Source: Firmicutes bacterium UBA1047 (GTDB lineage Bacteria > Bacillota > Clostridia > Tissierellales > Sedimentibacteraceae). From it: 16,741 nucleotides of DNA. The stretch lies in NCBI GenBank assembly GCA_002316585.1, contig DCDU01000122.1, positions 10,632 to 27,372 of the forward strand, written 5' to 3'. Numbering within the stretch: position 1 is the first letter of the stretch; each line of letters opens with the position of its first letter. The notes under the pieces are model-generated. The model was not told where the DNA came from and did not search any database. It saw only the letters and a list, made by a program, of their open reading frames with translations. This document shows, piece by piece, positions 1 through 7,974 of the stretch. The position numbers and the translations under genes were made by a program.

Positions 1-273
1 ATTAATAACGGAACAATGTTAGCAGGCAGGACAGGCAAATCCTTGGCGGAAATTGTAAATAAAACAAACAAAACAAATGAATTAATAAATGAAATTGTAA
101 AAGCATCATCACGTCAAACCGATTCGGTCAATCAAATAAAGGGCGGTATTGAGCAAATTTCTTCTGTTGTTCAGGAAAATGCCGCAACAGCCGAAAGCGG
201 CGCCGCAAACAGCGAAGAGCTTTCAGGACAGGCACAGCTGTTGAATGAATTGGTAAATCGTTTTGAAATATAA
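1..273 (+). CDS. Methyl-accepting chemotaxis protein, C-terminal fragment (5' end outside window)
   Basis: This is the last 90 codons of a chemoreceptor; the frame is open from base 1, so the gene starts upstream. The visible part is the C-terminal end of the cytoplasmic signalling coiled coil, with Q/E/A-rich heptads such as [17 protein letters not shown] and [15 protein letters not shown]. It aligns without gaps to the C-terminus of the complete MCP downstream (2312-2584), with about 8 differences in 90 residues, so the two are recent paralogues. It ends in FEI with no CheR/CheB-tethering pentapeptide. A rho-independent terminator follows. Ligand domain and membrane segments are not visible. 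The ATG at base 16 is an internal methionine, not a start. Confidence 0.93.
   Translation: MNNGTMLAGRTGKSLAEIVNKTNKTNELINEIVKASSRQTDSVNQIKGGIEQISSVVQENAATAESGAANSEELSGQAQLLNELVNRFEI
1..273 (+). repeat. Paralogous repeat, left copy (MCP 3' end)
   Basis: Bases 1-273 correspond without a gap to 2312-2584, with scattered substitutions. Similarity continues in the terminator arms and the promoter-like sequence beyond, at a slightly different offset (2311 in the coding part, 2296 at the -10 elements). The right copy is 2312-2584. The repeat begins before the window, so the full unit is probably about 2.3 kb. Confidence 0.85.
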
Positions 274-290
274 AAAAAACAATAAATCCG

Positions 291-328
291 AAGGACCTTC
301 CCTCTATTTGAGGAAGGTCCTTGTTTTA
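291..328 (+). terminator. Rho-independent terminator of the upstream MCP
   Basis: An 11-bp perfect stem pairs AAGGACCTTCC (291-301) with GGAAGGTCCTT (312-322), with a 10-nt loop, followed by GTTTTA. It lies 17 nt after the MCP stop codon. Its core arms (ACCTTCC / GGAAGGT) recur in the terminator after the second MCP, which supports duplication of the whole unit. Confidence 0.85.
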
Positions 329-348
329 TGATTATTTTAATAAAACAC

Positions 349-375
349 TTAACTAAATAAATTATATGACGATAG
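349..375 (+). promoter_or_regulatory. Sigma-28 (SigD)-type promoter for the complete MCP
   Basis: TTAA (349-352), a 15-nt spacer and GACGATAG (368-375) resemble the SigD/FliA consensus TAAA-N15-GCCGATAT. The same arrangement (TTAA-N15-GACGATAA) precedes fliD and a better match precedes flagellin. The match is 3 of 4 at -35 and 6 of 8 at -10. Sigma-28 control of a chemoreceptor fits known flagellar regulons. Confidence 0.65.
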
Positions 376-398
376 TATATATAAGAAATCAGAGGAAA

Positions 399-554
399 AA
401 TTTAGGTGCTGGGAAAACGTATGTCTGATACTGAAGGTGATGCGCGCTAAATTAATATGAATCAAAACAGCGTATTGCATACTGCAATATTAAGATATAA
501 ATGGTAAAACCATTTAAATATATGTTTCAAAAATAAATTAGTGTATCAACACTA
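399..554 (+). ncRNA. Structured 5' leader of the MCP mRNA, possible cis-regulatory RNA (unassigned)
   Basis: Between the predicted transcription start (about 382) and the MCP start (575) there is a leader of more than 170 nt with no gene. It can form four helices in order: AATTTAG/CTAAATT (399-405 with 447-453) continued by GTGC/GCGC (406-409 with 442-445), enclosing a small GTAT/ATAC hairpin (419-431); TATTGCA/TGCAATA (473-489); TAAATGGT/ACCATTTA (498-516); and TAGTGT/ACACTA (539-554), which ends 11 nt before the Shine-Dalgarno. The 399-453 element is multibranched and fairly purine-rich, like an aptamer, but I could not match it to a riboswitch class I know. None of the helices is followed by a T-run, so translational rather than transcriptional control would be expected, if any. 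Confidence 0.4.
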
Positions 555-574
555 TGATAATTTATGGAGGGATT

Positions 575-2584
575 ATGAATACTGACCATAATATCAAAAG
601 CAGAAGTATTACAAAAAAAATAGTATTAACAATTTTTATTGTTTGTTTATCGTCGATGCTTGTTGCAGGATTAATAATAGTGACAACTGTTAATAAGCGA
701 TTTACAGAAAATGAAAAGGAAATACTGAACCAAACGGCACAAAGCATAAGCAGCAAGGCGAAAGTTTTTTTTGAAAGGTATATTGCAATCGTAGAGCAAA
801 TGGCTCAGGACAAAAACATACAGAGTTTCATGATTAACGCGCAGGGACGCAGCACATTAACCGAAACCGAAGGGTTTTTGACTGTTGCCGAAACAACGGA
901 CGCAACCCAAAAATCAGACTCGGAAATAATTCTTACCGCATATATTGCGGAAGATGATTATTATTTGGCATCAACGGAGGTTATTTCCGCAGAAGGATAC
1001 GATGTAACTTCAAAGGAATATTATAAGGCTGTTACGGAAAATAAGGTCTGGATAACCGAACCTTATGTGGATGCCATTACCGGAGGCATAGTAATTACAA
1101 TATCCGCGCCCGTTAATGCTGACGGTAGCACCATAGGGCTTACGGCTGTTGATATAGCCATTGATAAATTAACAACCATGGTTGATGAATATGAGTTGGG
1201 AGATACGGGATACTTTTCATTATTAACAAATAATAATACAATTGCAGCTCATAAGGATAGCGGCAATCTGCTGAAATCAATTGATGAGGTTGAGCTTAGC
1301 AATAATATTGTCGAATCAGTTAAAAAAAGAGACAGCAATGTAAAGGAATATATATACAACAATGAAACTTATTTCGGGAGCTGCGTGGAAATAGGAGATA
1401 CAGGCTGGCAGGTACTGTCATCGCTTCCTTCAAGTGAATTGAAAACCAATACAAACCGGTTGATTCTGACTATTGTAACAATATTCATAATATTGCTGAT
1501 TTCAATGCTCATGACAATACTTGCGGTAGTTCGAAGAGTAACAAAACCTATCAGAAAAATAACTGAGATAACAAATAAATTAGCTGCCGGTGAATTAGAT
1601 GTGAATATTGATGTGCACAGCAACGACGAAATCGGAGAATTGGCTGAATCAATCAAAAGCTTAACCATACGTTTGAAGGAATATATAGTCTACATAGGGG
1701 AAAACGTTGAAGTTTTAGACAAGATGGCTGACGGAAATTTAGATATGGTGTTTAAAAATGATTATGAAGGCGAGTTTGCCAAATTAAAAGAAGCATTGCT
1801 GAATGTGTCGGAAACATTAAAGGATACCATCGGAAAAATAAAGGATTCTTCAAATTTAATCAATATGAATGCGGAGCAGGTCTCTGCAGGAGCACAAACA
1901 TTGGCTCAGGGAACAACGGAGCAGGCAAGCGCAATTGAGGAATTGTCAGCGGAAATTAATGAAATATACGCAACAATTGTACAAAATGCAAAAAATGCTG
2001 AAAATGCGGGGAGTAAAGCCTTAGAAACCTCTAAGGAAGTGGAGCAGGGCAATATACAGATGAAGGAAATGCTTTCGGCAATGGATGAAATAAGCAATTC
2101 ATCAAGCGAAATAGGCAAGATAATAAAGGTTATAGATGACATAGCATTCCAGACAAACATACTTGCATTAAATGCGGCTGTTGAAGCTGCAAGAGCAGGC
2201 TCCGCCGGGAAGGGATTTGCGGTTGTAGCCGATGAAGTGGGAAACTTGGCAGGCAAATCAGCTGAAGCAGCCAAACAAACAACCGCCTTAATAGAAAATT
2301 CCATTAAAGCAATTAATAACGGAACAATGTTAGCGGGCAGGACAGGCAAGTCCTTGGCGGAAATCGTAAACAAAACAAACGAAACAAATGAATTAATAGA
2401 TGAAATTGTAAAAGCATCATCACGGCAAACAGTCTCGGTCAATCAAATAAAGGGCGGTATTGAGCAAATTTCCTCCGTTGTTCAGGAAAATGCCTCAACA
2501 GCCGAAAGCAGCGCCGCAAACAGCGAGGAGCTTTCGGGACAGGCACAGCTGTTAAATGATTTGGTAAATCATTTTAAAATATAA
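575..2584 (+). CDS. Methyl-accepting chemotaxis protein (dCache-type sensor, HAMP, MCP signal domain)
   Basis: A transmembrane chemoreceptor of 669 residues that would signal through CheW/CheA. TM1 is at about residues 15-39. An extracellular region of about 250 residues has the look of a dCache domain (WITEPYVDA and ITISAPV). TM2 is at about 294-320, then HAMP ([18 protein letters not shown]), a long helical linker and the signalling hairpin, with the highly conserved tip [19 protein letters not shown] at about 520-540. I start it at 575, because GGAGG (566-570) lies 4 nt before that ATG; an in-frame ATG at 554 lies in a leader hairpin and has no ribosome binding site. In the conserved EVRxLA motif the arginine is replaced by glycine (residue 556, codon GGA at 2240-2242). 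The ligand cannot be inferred. The C-terminus has no CheR/CheB-docking pentapeptide. It is a paralogue of the upstream fragment. Confidence 0.95.
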   Translation: MNTDHNIKSRSITKKIVLTIFIVCLSSMLVAGLIIVTTVNKRFTENEKEILNQTAQSISSKAKVFFERYIAIVEQMAQDKNIQSFMINAQGRSTLTETEGFLTVAETTDATQKSDSEIILTAYIAEDDYYLASTEVISAEGYDVTSKEYYKAVTENKVWITEPYVDAITGGIVITISAPVNADGSTIGLTAVDIAIDKLTTMVDEYELGDTGYFSLLTNNNTIAAHKDSGNLLKSIDEVELSNNIVESVKKRDSNVKEYIYNNETYFGSCVEIGDTGWQVLSSLPSSELKTNTNRLILTIVTIFIILLISMLMTILAVVRRVTKPIRKITEITNKLAAGELDVNIDVHSNDEIGELAESIKSLTIRLKEYIVYIGENVEVLDKMADGNLDMVFKNDYEGEFAKLKEALLNVSETLKDTIGKIKDSSNLINMNAEQVSAGAQTLAQGTTEQASAIEELSAEINEIYATIVQNAKNAENAGSKALETSKEVEQGNIQMKEMLSAMDEISNSSSEIGKIIKVIDDIAFQTNILALNAAVEAARAGSAGKGFAVVADEVGNLAGKSAEAAKQTTALIENSIKAINNGTMLAGRTGKSLAEIVNKTNETNELIDEIVKASSRQTVSVNQIKGGIEQISSVVQENASTAESSAANSEELSGQAQLLNDLVNHFKI

Positions 2585-2595
2585 GGAATTCATCC

Positions 2596-2625
2596 GACCT
2601 TCCTAAAAGGAAGGTCATTTCTTTA
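2596..2625 (+). terminator. Rho-independent terminator of the complete MCP
   Basis: GACCTTCCT (2596-2604) pairs with AGGAAGGTC (2608-2616) around an AAA loop, followed by ATTTCTTTA. It starts 12 nt after the stop codon. The sequence is related to the terminator at 291-328, with a shorter loop. Confidence 0.8.
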
Positions 2626-2644
2626 GGATTTTTTCATAAAATAT

Positions 2645-2671
2645 TTAATTAAATTGAATTAATGACGATAA
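2645..2671 (+). promoter_or_regulatory. Sigma-28 (SigD)-type promoter for fliD-fliS-fliT
   Basis: TTAA (2645-2648), 15 nt and GACGATAA (2664-2671) give the same layout as the promoter-like sequence before the MCP. It sits between the MCP terminator and fliD, leaving a leader of about 65 nt. Sigma-28 control of the cap and flagellin-chaperone genes agrees with late flagellar gene regulation in Firmicutes. Confidence 0.65.
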
Positions 2672-2743
2672 TACATATAGAATAAGTTTTCATAAAAAAT
2701 AAAATATGGGGAATACCATAAGACTGAAGAAAAGGAGAGCGCT

Positions 2744-5293
2744 ATGGCATCACTTTCAAATAACATATACGGTTCGCAAATTAGCAAGGGGGTAGGAGGT
2801 CTGGTATCGGGATTAGATACTGATGATTTGGTCAAGCAGATGACGGCTGTTACCAGAGGCAAAATAAACAGAGAATATCAGGCTAAACAAAAATTATTGT
2901 ACAGGCAGGAAGCCTACAGGGAAATAAGTAAGAAACTGTTGTCTTTTAACAACAAATATTTCTCATATTCCTCAGGCTCTGAAGCAAATATATTGAGTCC
3001 GAAATTTTTTGAATCCTACACGTTTAAGTCATCCTCCGATTATGTAAATGTAACAGGCAATGCGGAGAATATAGGAAATTTCACGATAAATGAAATAAAG
3101 AGCGTAGCAACGGTTGCAAGCTTTAATTCTTCAAAGAAAGTTTCAGTTGAAGAATTTTCATCAGCTGAAATAACGGAATATATTTCATCCCTTGCAGGTG
3201 AAACATTCAGTCTGAATTATGAAGATAATGTCTACAATTTCGCTATTTCTAAAGACTTCGGAAAAAATCTCAAAGACGAAAACGGAATCCAAAGAAAAGT
3301 TACCTTAGAGGATGTGGTAACGGAGCTTAACAAGCAATTGGCAAAAATGAAGGATAAGGACGGCAATCTTGTGAATGCTGACTTAGATGTAAACGGAAAC
3401 ATAATAAACGAAAATAAAAATTTGAAATATAAAATATCCGGCGGCGGAATAGTATTTGACATAGATGACGGAAGAAAAGCCGCAGGCTTAACCGCCGCAA
3501 GCACGAAATTTGCTGAGGTATTAAAAATGGAGGTAGGTCATATTGCGGCATCTATGGACCCGGTGGATGCCGAAAGCTTGGTCAGAACCGCAAAGGATGT
3601 AATGCTTAAGGGCAGCATAACCTTTGAGTTTAACGGTATTCTGAAAACCATCGACCTATCCCAAATGGAACCTAAAAAACCCGGTGATAAAACCTACGCC
3701 TATACCTCCGAAGGCTTAGCCGAATTTTTGCAAGATAAGCTTAACAAGGAGTACGGCGAAGGAAAGGTTGCCGTTGACGGTACGGGTGGAAGCCTAAGCT
3801 TCAAAGCAAACAGCAATGTGGATATTTTCGGAGTAAGCAGTATCTCAAAGGAGCTTGGTTATTTTACCGGAATTGAATCAGGTGATTATAACAGGCTGAA
3901 TAGAAATAAACCCTTGAAAGAATCTGGAATTGCAGGTATAGAATCTATTGCTGTGGAAGACCTTTCCAACGGAGAAAAAGGCTATAAATTAAGAATTAAT
4001 GATGTTGATATCGAGATTGAAGAAACAATGTCCGTAAATGATATAATCAGCAAAATCAACAATAACTCAGAAGCAGGCGTAAAGGTATATTATTCGCCTA
4101 CCACAAATACATTTACGGTTAAAGCCTCTGAAACGGGAAGTCACAAAGGTGTGTCCATTGCTGCGGGAGACGGAACTTTGGCAGCAGCCCTGTTTGGAAA
4201 GGGAATGTATATCGAAGATCTTATAAAGGATCAATTGCAGACCGATGAATACTTTGTATACAATGAGGATGACAGCACATATATAATATACAAAAAAACA
4301 GGAACCGAAGAAGATCCTGACAATGATACGGTTGTGGGTACAGCCAAGTTAGAATCAGACAACAAGATAAACTTCGACTTTATCGAACAAAGCAGAAACA
4401 ATGTTGTTCAGAATTCCGACTACTTAATAAAAAAGGGAACCGACACCACAATCACCTATACTCTGAACGGCGTTAAAACCACAATCACCCGAAGCAGCGC
4501 AAACTTTACAATCGATGATATAAACATAGAGCTTAACGAAAAGGCAAAGGGTACAAAAGAATCTGTGGCATTTGATGTTATAAACAATGCCGATGAGGTA
4601 GTAGAAAGAGTAAAAGAATTTATAAACGAATATAACGAAATAATAAACTTAATCGGCACTAAGACAAGTGAAAAACCAAAAAGAGACTATCCTCCTCTTA
4701 CTCCGGAACAACGTGATGATATGAAAGAGGACGAAATAAAAAATTGGACAGAAGAAGCTAAAAAAGGTATATTGTATGGCGACAGAAAAACGAATGCGAT
4801 ATTGAGAAATATGAGAAGTGCAATGACCGGATTTACGGATGTGAGCCGATTCACATTATCAAGCATAGGAATTTCTTCAGCAAGCATGGACACAAGCGGG
4901 AAGCTTGTATTTGACGAGAAAAAGTTCAAGGAAAAGCTGCTGGAAAATCCCGATGAAATAGCAAACTTATTTACGCAAATTTCTGACAAAGAAGGTACCG
5001 ATGCTATATCGGGAATTGCAGTCCAGCTTCAGTCAATATTAAAGGAAAATATAGGTGCCTACGGAAACTCGGGATTACTTATAGAAGAGGCGGGTTTGGA
5101 TGGCGGTATGACTGCCGACAGAAACTATATTTCCGAAAAAATAGAAAAACACGATGACAAAATGGCGGAACTAAAAAAATATCTTGAAAGAGAGAGACAA
5201 AGATATTGGAAACAGTTTTCCGATTTAGAGCAAAGCTTAAACAAATTAAATGCCCAAAGCTCGTGGCTTACAGATATGATGGGCGGCAATTAA
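2744..5293 (+). CDS. fliD: Flagellar filament capping protein FliD (flagellar hook-associated protein 2), long form
   Basis: FliD caps the growing flagellar filament outside the cell and guides folding of flagellin subunits. The N-terminal FliD_N region shows the typical start, with VGGLVSGLDTDDLVKQM at about residues 17-33 and a coiled-coil segment after it. The FliD_C region covers about residues 600-840: VVERVKEFINEYNEIINLI, the clostridial-type PPLTPEQRDDMKEDEIKNW, LSSIGISS, and a C-terminal coiled coil ending in LNKLNAQSSWLTDMMGGN. At 849 residues it is long; many FliD proteins have about 450-700. The extra length lies in the central, surface-exposed domains (about 130-590). The start is supported by AAGGAGAG a few bases upstream. 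fliS begins 15 nt after its stop. I saw no cysteine in it, as expected for an exported axial protein. Confidence 0.96.
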   Translation: MASLSNNIYGSQISKGVGGLVSGLDTDDLVKQMTAVTRGKINREYQAKQKLLYRQEAYREISKKLLSFNNKYFSYSSGSEANILSPKFFESYTFKSSSDYVNVTGNAENIGNFTINEIKSVATVASFNSSKKVSVEEFSSAEITEYISSLAGETFSLNYEDNVYNFAISKDFGKNLKDENGIQRKVTLEDVVTELNKQLAKMKDKDGNLVNADLDVNGNIINENKNLKYKISGGGIVFDIDDGRKAAGLTAASTKFAEVLKMEVGHIAASMDPVDAESLVRTAKDVMLKGSITFEFNGILKTIDLSQMEPKKPGDKTYAYTSEGLAEFLQDKLNKEYGEGKVAVDGTGGSLSFKANSNVDIFGVSSISKELGYFTGIESGDYNRLNRNKPLKESGIAGIESIAVEDLSNGEKGYKLRINDVDIEIEETMSVNDIISKINNNSEAGVKVYYSPTTNTFTVKASETGSHKGVSIAAGDGTLAAALFGKGMYIEDLIKDQLQTDEYFVYNEDDSTYIIYKKTGTEEDPDNDTVVGTAKLESDNKINFDFIEQSRNNVVQNSDYLIKKGTDTTITYTLNGVKTTITRSSANFTIDDINIELNEKAKGTKESVAFDVINNADEVVERVKEFINEYNEIINLIGTKTSEKPKRDYPPLTPEQRDDMKEDEIKNWTEEAKKGILYGDRKTNAILRNMRSAMTGFTDVSRFTLSSIGISSASMDTSGKLVFDEKKFKEKLLENPDEIANLFTQISDKEGTDAISGIAVQLQSILKENIGAYGNSGLLIEEAGLDGGMTADRNYISEKIEKHDDKMAELKKYLERERQRYWKQFSDLEQSLNKLNAQSSWLTDMMGGN

Positions 5294-5308
5294 GGCAAAG
5301 GAGAAAAT

Positions 5309-5683
5309 ATGCTAAATCCATTTGAACAATACAAAAAAACCTCGGTAACCACAATGACAAAGGGTGAGCTTCTCATACTGCTGTTCGACGAAGCAATCAA
5401 AAAACTTAATCAAGGCAAGATTTTAATGGAAAACGAGGACTATGACAATGCCGACATCAGCCTTGAAAAAACACGTAAAATTTTTAATCATCTTATTGTG
5501 ACCTTGGATGATAAATACGCTCTATCTAAAGATTTGGCGGATATGTATATGTTTTTCAACGGGGAAATTATAAAAGCGTCCTCAACAAAATCAACTGTTT
5601 ACATAGATGAAATTCTGCCCATAGTTAAGGATTTGAGAAACACTTGGTCTGAAGCAGACAAAATTACAAGAAAGTCCAAGTAG
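5309..5683 (+). CDS. fliS: Flagellin export chaperone FliS
   Basis: FliS is a small helical cytoplasmic chaperone that binds the C-terminal disordered part of flagellin, prevents early polymerisation and delivers it to the export gate. The 124-residue length is usual. The N-terminal stretch has the FliS pattern of an FEQYKKTSV segment followed by KGELLILLFDEAIKKLNQG; most of the rest is helical, with the conserved central HLIVTLDDKY-like segment. AAAGGAG lies upstream of the ATG. It follows fliD by 15 nt and precedes a FliT-like gene by 10 nt, so the three are probably one operon. In B. subtilis FliS also works with FliW and flagellin in the CsrA switch, which matters here because the flagellin leader in this window looks like a CsrA target. 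Confidence 0.95.
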   Translation: MLNPFEQYKKTSVTTMTKGELLILLFDEAIKKLNQGKILMENEDYDNADISLEKTRKIFNHLIVTLDDKYALSKDLADMYMFFNGEIIKASSTKSTVYIDEILPIVKDLRNTWSEADKITRKSK

Positions 5684-5693
5684 TCGGTGAGCC

Positions 5694-6056
5694 ATGGAAA
5701 AATTATTAAAGAGCAAACTTGAAGCAGCGAAGAAATTAAGGCTCCTGACAAAAAACATAAGACAGCTGTCTCCAAAAAGCGAATATGACAAGTTTAATTC
5801 GATGTTTGACGAAAGACAAAAAATCATCGAAAAAATAAATGCCATAAATTCTGAAATAAACAAAATAAAAGATGCTGAAAACATAACGGAAATAGCTGAA
5901 ATAAAAGAATTGAATACAGAAATTAAGCAAATCTTTGCGGCAATATTTCATGAAGACAGTATAATCCGAAAAGATATAAGCAATGAACTGAAGGCGGTAA
6001 GGCAAAAACTTAACCGCCCTGAAGAACGTACGAATGTAATCAATATAAAAGCTTAA
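5694..6056 (+). CDS. fliT: Small helical protein, probable FliT-like flagellar chaperone
   Basis: This 120-residue protein is charged and almost entirely helical. Heptad-like Ile/Leu spacing (IIEKINAINSEINKI, IAEIKELNTEIKQIFAAI) suggests antiparallel helices or a coiled coil, and there is no signal peptide or membrane segment. Sequence identity alone would not name it. The call rests on size, helical composition and position directly after fliD-fliS, where FliT-type chaperones of FliD are usually encoded. FliT family members diverge strongly, so this could also be an unrelated small flagellar protein of the same operon. The start uses GGTGAG a few bases upstream, which is weaker than its neighbours, so translation may be coupled to fliS, whose stop is 10 nt away. 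Confidence 0.65.
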   Translation: MEKLLKSKLEAAKKLRLLTKNIRQLSPKSEYDKFNSMFDERQKIIEKINAINSEINKIKDAENITEIAEIKELNTEIKQIFAAIFHEDSIIRKDISNELKAVRQKLNRPEERTNVINIKA

Positions 6057-6127
6057 AGTTTATTGTAAAAATAAGTAATTTTTGTATTCAATCTTTTCGT
6101 TAAAAGTATAAAGGGGCTTTTTAGATA

Positions 6128-6160
6128 CAGTATTTAATAAGTTGAAATACTGGTTGTTTT
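6128..6160 (+). terminator. Possible weak terminator after the fliD-fliS-fliT operon
   Basis: CAGTATTT (6128-6135) pairs perfectly with AAATACTG (6145-6152) around a 9-nt loop, followed by the T-rich GTTGTTTT. The stem is AT-rich and the T-tract is interrupted, so it may be leaky. It lies in the 194-nt gap between the FliT-like gene and rfbF, which holds no gene. Confidence 0.35.
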
Positions 6161-6169
6161 ATTTATAAA
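6142..6169 (+). promoter_or_regulatory. Candidate sigma-A promoter for the glycan island
   Basis: TTGAAA (6142-6147), a 16-nt spacer and TATAAA (6164-6169) resemble a housekeeping promoter about 80 nt before rfbF. It overlaps the right arm of the hairpin at 6128-6152. I found no sigma-28-like CGATA element in this gap. In DNA this AT-rich such matches occur by chance. Confidence 0.35.
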
Positions 6170-6250
6170 TATTATATTTTGTCCTATTATAAAAAAATGT
6201 CAGTATATGTTAAATATAAAAGCTGTTCCATGTGTTTGGAGGAGAATTAG

Positions 6251-7024
6251 ATGAAAGTAGTTATACTTGCGGGGGGCTTTGGAACCAGAATAAGTGAGGA
6301 GTCCCACCTTAAACCTAAGCCAATGATTGAGATTGGTGACAGACCTATATTATGGCATATAATGAAAATATATTCCCATTATGGCTTTAATGAATTCATA
6401 ATATGCTGTGGATATAAGGGATATGTAATAAAAGAATATTTTGCAGATTATTATCTTCACTGTTCCGATGTTACATTTGATTTCACAGATGATAATAAAA
6501 TGATAATTCATAATAATGTTGCAGAACCTTGGAAAGTAACAATAGTAGATACAGGCTTACACACACATACAGGCGGAAGAATAAAAAGGATACAAAAATA
6601 TATCAATAACCAAAGCTTTATGCTTACATACGGTGACGGTGTAAGTGATATTAACATAAATAAGCTGGTCAGATTTCATAAAGAAAATAAAAAAATTGCA
6701 ACCTTAACGGCCATACAGCCGGGAGGAAGGTTTGGTGTTCTTGATATAGGCGACAATAATTCCATACAAAATTTCTCGGAAAAAAACAAGGAAGACGGAG
6801 GCTGGATTAATGGAGGATTCATGGTTTTAGAACCGGAAATATTTGATTATATTGAAGGTGATGATACTATTTTTGAAGCTGCTACCTTGGAGAAGCTTGC
6901 AAAGTTAGGAGCGATAAACGCATACAAGTATTTTGGATTTTGGAGGTGTATGGATACACAAAGGGATAAGGATCAACTTGATAAAATGTGGAAGGAAAAT
7001 AATGCACTATGGAAGCTATGGTAA
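6251..7024 (+). CDS. rfbF: Glucose-1-phosphate cytidylyltransferase
   Basis: The enzyme joins CTP and glucose 1-phosphate to give CDP-glucose and pyrophosphate, the first step to CDP-linked dideoxysugars. The 257-residue length and motifs match the RfbF family closely: the N-terminal nucleotide-binding loop LAGGFGTRISEE with KPKPMIEIG (about residues 6-28), IICCGYKGYVIKEYFADYY (about 49-67), EPWKVTIVDTG, the metal-binding YGDG near residues 127-130, GRFG and the C-terminal GFWRCMDTQRDK. GGAGGAG lies 6 nt before the ATG. It is the first gene of the glycan island. No CDP-glucose 4,6-dehydratase (rfbG) or later CDP-sugar gene is in the window, so CDP-glucose either feeds enzymes encoded elsewhere or is used directly. 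The next gene overlaps its 3' end by 16 nt. Confidence 0.93.
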   Translation: MKVVILAGGFGTRISEESHLKPKPMIEIGDRPILWHIMKIYSHYGFNEFIICCGYKGYVIKEYFADYYLHCSDVTFDFTDDNKMIIHNNVAEPWKVTIVDTGLHTHTGGRIKRIQKYINNQSFMLTYGDGVSDININKLVRFHKENKKIATLTAIQPGGRFGVLDIGDNNSIQNFSEKNKEDGGWINGGFMVLEPEIFDYIEGDDTIFEAATLEKLAKLGAINAYKYFGFWRCMDTQRDKDQLDKMWKENNALWKLW

Positions 7025-7974
7025 CCACAAAAATAAGTGTTGTTATGCTTACGTATAATCGAGAAAACTTCATATCAGAAGCAATAGAATCTATTTTAAA
7101 TCAAACTGAAACTGACTTTGAATTTATAATAGTAAATAATGGTTCAACAGATAAAAGCGGTGAAATTGCGGAAATGTATGCAAAATCAGATAGTAGAATT
7201 AAAGTCATCCATATTCCAAAGAACAGTATAGGAAAAGGAAGAAACACAGGCTTGGATTTAGCCAAAGGGGAGTATATAACCTTTGTAGATGATGACGATA
7301 TAGCAGAGCCGGATATGTTGGAGTTTTTATATAATCTCGCAACTGAAAATAATGCGGATATATCAATATGCGGTTCAACAAAAAAAATTAAGGATAACAT
7401 CCTTCCCAATTGTATCTTTGACGAATACTTATACATGACTCCGGCTGAGGCTGTTATTGAATTGCTTAAGAGAAAAAAGATTAATGCCGCAATGCCGACA
7501 AAAATGCTTAAAAAGCATTTGTTTGACAACATAAGGTTTAATGAGACAGGTATGTATGATGATATAAGTGTTACATATAAATATATGGCAAATGCATCTA
7601 AGGTGGTTGCTAAGGGATTGCCTAAATATTGCTTTGTCAGACATGAGAAAAATAATTCCTCCTTTACAACAAATGATATGTTATTGACACCTGAACAATT
7701 AGATGAGTATATTAATGCCTTTAGGGAAAGAACAATATATTTATCGGAGGTTCATCCGGATATAGCTGGATATGCACAGTACAGCGAATGGTCATATATG
7801 ATATCCATGTGCAACAAAATTGTTAAAAATAATCTTACAAATTGTTCAAAACAGTTGGAGCATATAAGGAAAGAGCTTGTAAAGCACTATGATGATTTTT
7901 ATTATGGAAACTATATTGAAGAATTTGAAAAAGAATTTATGAACTTATATATTAAAGGTATAACAAATGATTAA
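7009..7974 (+). CDS. Family 2 glycosyltransferase (GT-A fold)
   Basis: A probable cytoplasmic sugar transferase of 321 residues. The GT2 domain fills about the first 210 residues: ISVVMLTYNRENFISEAIESIL, FIIVNNGSTDKSGEIA, GKGRNTGLDLAKGEYITF and the metal-binding acidic run VDDDD at about residues 93-97, then ETGMYDDISVTYKYM, typical of the acceptor half of this family. The C-terminal 100 residues are helical. No membrane segment is visible. The start overlaps rfbF by 16 nt, implying coupled translation; a second ATG at 7018 is possible. The donor sugar and acceptor cannot be read from sequence. In this place it probably extends or starts the flagellin glycan. Confidence 0.9.
   Translation: MEAMVTTKISVVMLTYNRENFISEAIESILNQTETDFEFIIVNNGSTDKSGEIAEMYAKSDSRIKVIHIPKNSIGKGRNTGLDLAKGEYITFVDDDDIAEPDMLEFLYNLATENNADISICGSTKKIKDNILPNCIFDEYLYMTPAEAVIELLKRKKINAAMPTKMLKKHLFDNIRFNETGMYDDISVTYKYMANASKVVAKGLPKYCFVRHEKNNSSFTTNDMLLTPEQLDEYINAFRERTIYLSEVHPDIAGYAQYSEWSYMISMCNKIVKNNLTNCSKQLEHIRKELVKHYDDFYYGNYIEEFEKEFMNLYIKGITND

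Noticed and set aside
399..453. c-di-GMP-I (GEMM), cobalamin or lysine riboswitch in the MCP leader
   Set aside because: The conserved cores of these classes are not present; only short resemblances such as GGTGC and GGGAAAA are seen, so I left the element unassigned.
554..574. Upstream ATG at 554 as the MCP start
   Set aside because: It lies in the arm of a leader hairpin and has no ribosome binding site; GGAGG at 566-570 serves the ATG at 575, which begins with a normal N-terminus before TM1.
1906..2442. 178-residue open frame on the minus strand
   Set aside because: It is antisense to the highly conserved MCP signalling domain, has no ribosome binding site that I can see and no recognisable domain; it is a shadow of the repetitive Ala/Ser/Glu coding pattern.
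6061..6120. A terminator directly after the FliT-like gene
   Set aside because: The AAAAATAAGTAATTTTTG stretch could pair only through A/T and lacks a stable stem; the hairpin at 6128-6152 is the better, though weak, candidate.
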